From contig JBHIBA010000088.1 in NCBI GenBank assembly GCA_046758845.1, positions 1 through 14,602 of the forward strand: DNA of 14,602 nucleotides. Reading direction: 5' to 3'. This document shows positions 12,562-14,602 of the stretch, piece by piece. A program made the translations under genes and the position numbers. How positions within the stretch are numbered: position 1 is the stretch's first letter; each line of letters opens with the position of its first letter. The notes beneath the pieces were generated by a model. It ran no database searches and was not told where the DNA came from. It was given only the letters and a program-made list of their open reading frames with translations. Source of the stretch: JBHIBA01 sp046758845. GTDB taxonomy: Bacteria; UBA8248; JACPRG01; G963555815.

Positions 12562-14187
12562 TCAGGCGGCGGAAGGCGCGCGTGGAGAAGTGCCGGTGTG
12601 ACCGCTGCCCTCGCTGCCCTCAATGAGCGGGGCGGCCGTCGCCCGGTGCTCACCCCGGGGCGGCTCCGCGCCCCCGGCGGCCACCGCCTCCACGACCGGT
12701 ATCTCAAAAACAAACGTGCTTCCGGTCTCCGGGTCCTTCCGGTCTGAGGCGGCACTCCTGGACACAGCCCAGATGCGGCCCCCGTGGGCCTCTATAATCC
12801 GCTTCGCGATGGGCAGGCCCAGGCCCGCGCCCTGTCGATTCGCCACGCCCTCCGCCCGGTAGAATTTGTCAAAGACCTTTTCCAGGTCCGACTCGGCGAT
12901 TCCTATCCCCGTATCGGAAACCGAGACGCGAACCAGACGGCTCGCGTCCCACCTATTGCCCGAATCCGCCGGCCTGCACAGAGCGGCGCGAATCAACACG
13001 AGACCCCCGGGCGGGGTGAACTTGAGGGCGTTGCTGAGCAGGTTGGCCAGGACGCCCTGGATTTTGACCCCGTCCACTCTCATCAGGGGCAAATTTTCCT
13101 CCACCTCCTTTTCCAGACGGATGGATGCCTGGAGGGTGATCGGCCGGACCTCCTCGACCACCGCGTCGATCAGGGCCTGCATCCGCCAAGGGCTCAGGTT
13201 GAGCTTCATCATGTCGGCTTCCAGCTTGGCCAGCTTCAGAAGGTCGTCAATGAGCCGGAGAATCTTGTCATTACCCTCCCGGGCGATGCTCAACAGCTTC
13301 TTCTGCTCCTCGGTCAGCCGGCCCGGAATGCCGTCGATCATGAGCTGAAGGGCCTCCCGGACGGAGGTGAGGGGGGTGCGCAGCTCGTGGGAGATGGCCG
13401 AGAAGAACTCGGCCTTCGTCTGGTCGAGGGAGCGAAGGCGCTCGGCCATCTGGTTGAAGGAATGAGCAAGGTGCGCCAGCTCGTCCTCGCCGGTATCGGG
13501 AACGGGATGCTCGAAGTCGCCTTTCGCGACGCGGAAGGTTCCTTCTCGCAACTCTTTGAGGGGACGGCCGATGTGGCGGGCCATGCCCACCGCGATGACC
13601 AGGGCCGCCACCCCGGCGGCGACGCAAAGGCCGAGCAGAACCTGACTCGCCCGCCGGGTCAGGGCGTCGGACTCGGTCGTCCTCTGAGCGGCCTGGGTCT
13701 CAGCAGCCGACAGGACTTCATCCAGGTGTCCCCGCATCGCATTGAAATAGCCGTTCAGCCGGGTCTCGACATTCGCCGGGGCGCCCTGACCTTTTTTACT
13801 TCCCGACGCCAGGGCCTCCAGGGCCGCCTCGTAATCCCGGTGTTGGCCGGCGAAAAAGCCCAGGGGCTCTCTCAGGCTTTGTGGGAGCTTTCGCTCCTGA
13901 AGCATTCGGGTCCGGGTCTGGACCTCCGCGCCCTTCCTCCGGTACAAGGCCAAATAATCCGGATCTGAGGTCACCAGGAATTGTTTCTCGCTCCGGACCT
14001 GGGCCAAGAGATCGGCCCGCAAACCCCTGACCTGAGTGATGAGGTCCAAGTCCGTCGTCAAGATGGAGGCGGTCAGATCATTCAGGGCTTGAAAGCGCAG
14101 GATGGCGTACAGGGTCAGGCCGACGGCGAGGAGGATAACGGCCATATACCCCCAGAAAATCTTTTGGGCGATGGTCCAGCGGAACAT
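12562..14187 (-). CDS. Membrane sensor histidine kinase (4HB-like sensor, HAMP, HisKA, HATPase)
   Basis: A 541-residue two-component sensor. TM1 is about residues 13-31; a helical extracytoplasmic sensor of about 150 residues follows (32-181, resembling CHASE3/4HB-type bundles); TM2 is about 182-203, then HAMP (204-256). The phospho-acceptor H267 is in FFSAISHELRTP. The ATP-binding domain has the N box (ANLLSNALKFTPPGG, N382/N386), DTGIGI (425-430) and GAGLGLPIAK (453-462). All key residues are present, so it should be active. The C-terminus from about 500 is a low-complexity tail. ATG 14187 starts the cytoplasmic RWTIAQKI segment and has AGGA nine bases upstream; TTG 14208 is less likely. 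No response regulator lies next to it in the window, so it may be an orphan or pair with one beyond the right edge. Confidence 0.93.
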   Translation of the reverse strand: MFRWTIAQKIFWGYMAVILLAVGLTLYAILRFQALNDLTASILTTDLDLITQVRGLRADLLAQVRSEKQFLVTSDPDYLALYRRKGAEVQTRTRMLQERKLPQSLREPLGFFAGQHRDYEAALEALASGSKKGQGAPANVETRLNGYFNAMRGHLDEVLSAAETQAAQRTTESDALTRRASQVLLGLCVAAGVAALVIAVGMARHIGRPLKELREGTFRVAKGDFEHPVPDTGEDELAHLAHSFNQMAERLRSLDQTKAEFFSAISHELRTPLTSVREALQLMIDGIPGRLTEEQKKLLSIAREGNDKILRLIDDLLKLAKLEADMMKLNLSPWRMQALIDAVVEEVRPITLQASIRLEKEVEENLPLMRVDGVKIQGVLANLLSNALKFTPPGGLVLIRAALCRPADSGNRWDASRLVRVSVSDTGIGIAESDLEKVFDKFYRAEGVANRQGAGLGLPIAKRIIEAHGGRIWAVSRSAASDRKDPETGSTFVFEIPVVEAVAAGGAEPPRGEHRATAAPLIEGSEGSGHTGTSPRAPSAA

Positions 14188-14255
14188 GATCCTTCGTCCT
14201 ATCGTCAAGGGCAGTTAATCAGACGCTTTCCCGGCGCGCCGGCCGACGGAGGCCC

Positions 14256-14284
14256 ATTATAGCGCAGGTCCGTTATCGCTTCGA
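14256..14284 (-). promoter_or_regulatory. Promoter of the sensor kinase gene
   Basis: On the minus strand a perfect TATAAT (14256-14261) is preceded at 17 bases by TCGAAG (14279-14284), three of six -35 positions. Transcription would begin near 14249, 60 bases before the ATG. Two palindromes flank it: CCGGCGCGCCGG (14231-14242) in the leader, and a 10-bp stem (14289-14298/14308-14317, TCGCGGCGCA/TGCGCCGCGA) just upstream of the -35, a possible operator. Confidence 0.55.
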
Positions 14285-14403
14285 TTCATCGCGGCGCATG
14301 CCGCGACTGCGCCGCGAAAAATCACAGGCCGGTACACTTCGGCTTCGCTCAGTGCAAGCTCCGCCCGGCCCCTTCCATAAAAAGACTCGCTTTGGTTTTC
14401 TGC

Positions 14404-14458
14404 GGGGCGCGCTTATTGGGCACTGACGTGCCGGATTTTTTGTGGGGGGCGCTTTTTG
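14404..14458 (-). repeat. Short dispersed repeat, copy B plus partial copy
   Basis: Read on the minus strand, CCGGCACGTCAGTGCCCAAT... (14434 down to 14404) matches the copy at 310-339 with small indels, including the GGCAC/GTGCC hairpin and the AAGCGC-CCCC tail. Next to it, 14445-14458 is an exact reverse-complement copy of the 14-mer at 326-339. Two tail units side by side suggest a partial tandem array of the same repeat family. Confidence 0.55.
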
Positions 14459-14479
14459 AAAGGCGCCACACCCCCGGTA

Positions 14480-14506
14480 GGGCGGCCAGTGAGGGCCGCC
14501 CCTTTT
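14480..14506 (+). terminator. Terminator-like hairpin with short T-run
   Basis: GGGCGGCC (14480-14487) pairs perfectly with GGCCGCCC (14494-14501) around AGTGAG, followed by CTTTT. It has the form of an intrinsic terminator on the plus strand, but the T-run is only four and no plus-strand gene ends upstream, so it may just be part of the repeat cluster. Confidence 0.35.
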
Positions 14507-14523
14507 CGCAAGAAGCTGGCCCG

Positions 14524-14570
14524 TTGCCCGAATTCGGGAGCCTTGCCCAGCAAGGCGCGCATTCGGGCAA
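14524..14570. repeat. Two-tier inverted repeat, copy 2 of the edge repeat
   Basis: TTGCCCGAAT (14524-14533) pairs with ATTCGGGCAA (14561-14570), enclosing GCCTTG (14540-14545) / CAAGGC (14551-14556) around CCCAG. The order, size and the downstream AAAGA...AGC...GGCC...AGAC pattern match the element at 20-65 on the same strand. The stretch 14209-14602 otherwise has no gene I can support; a short minus-strand frame there reads through the repeats only. Confidence 0.55.
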
Positions 14571-14602
14571 AGACAGGAGCCATCGCAAGGCCCCAGACAA
14601 CC

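Noticed and set aside
14349..14600. Minus-strand 83-residue frame at the right end
   Set aside because: It runs through three repeat units; its residues just translate those repeats.
1..14602. CRISPR array, tRNA, rRNA, integrase or attachment site
   Set aside because: No regularly spaced direct repeats, no cloverleaf or rRNA-like stretch, and no recombinase gene were seen on either strand.

Overview
This is a GC-rich bacterial window, most likely from an uncultured Gram-negative soil, sediment or groundwater lineage. Dense operons, exported proteins, a molybdenum hydroxylase, a UGA-decoded selenoprotein and dispersed palindromic intergenic repeats fit groups such as Methylomirabilota/NC10, Rokubacteria, Nitrospirota or former Deltaproteobacteria. 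No rRNA, tRNA or marker gene is present, so the phylum is a guess.

Layout. Bases 1-407 hold no convincing gene, only strong hairpins and repeat copies. A good sigma70-type promoter (408-436) starts a plus-strand operon: a degenerate response-regulator receiver (508-909), an exported peroxiredoxin whose peroxidatic residue is encoded by an in-frame TGA (935-1471), a small membrane protein starting in an ATGA overlap (1468-1701), a dihydropyrimidinase/hydantoinase-type amidohydrolase (1711-3057) and a TenA aminopyrimidine hydrolase (3081-3764). Convergent to it are minus-strand genes for a DUF5519 ('luciferase family') protein, a universal stress protein and a RidA-family protein. A 444-bp gap (5442-5885) holds a nested inverted-repeat, MITE-like element. 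Then comes a minus-strand operon, transcribed from about 11041: class III aminotransferase, then the FAD, iron-sulfur and molybdopterin subunits of a xanthine dehydrogenase/CO dehydrogenase-type molybdenum hydroxylase. A divergent promoter region with two palindromes (11048-11128) separates it from a plus-strand PpiC-TPR-LytR_C protein. A membrane sensor histidine kinase (12562-14187, minus) with its own promoter and more repeat-like DNA (14209-14602) close the window.

How it fits together. The amidohydrolase (cyclic amide opening), molybdenum hydroxylase (N-heterocycle hydroxylation), class III transaminase (beta-alanine or beta-aminoisobutyrate type), RidA (imine/enamine handling) and TenA (pyrimidine amine hydrolysis) suggest catabolism or salvage of N-heterocycles such as purines, pyrimidines, hydantoins or thiamine pyrimidine. 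This is inferred from neighbourhood and family knowledge.

The most notable item is the peroxiredoxin. The TGA sits exactly where TPGC-type peroxiredoxins carry their catalytic Cys. A 9-bp hairpin of bacterial SECIS type follows with its apical loop 22 nt downstream. The rest of the protein has no cysteine at all. This supports a genuine exported selenoprotein rather than a pseudogene; ordinary gene callers would split or truncate it.
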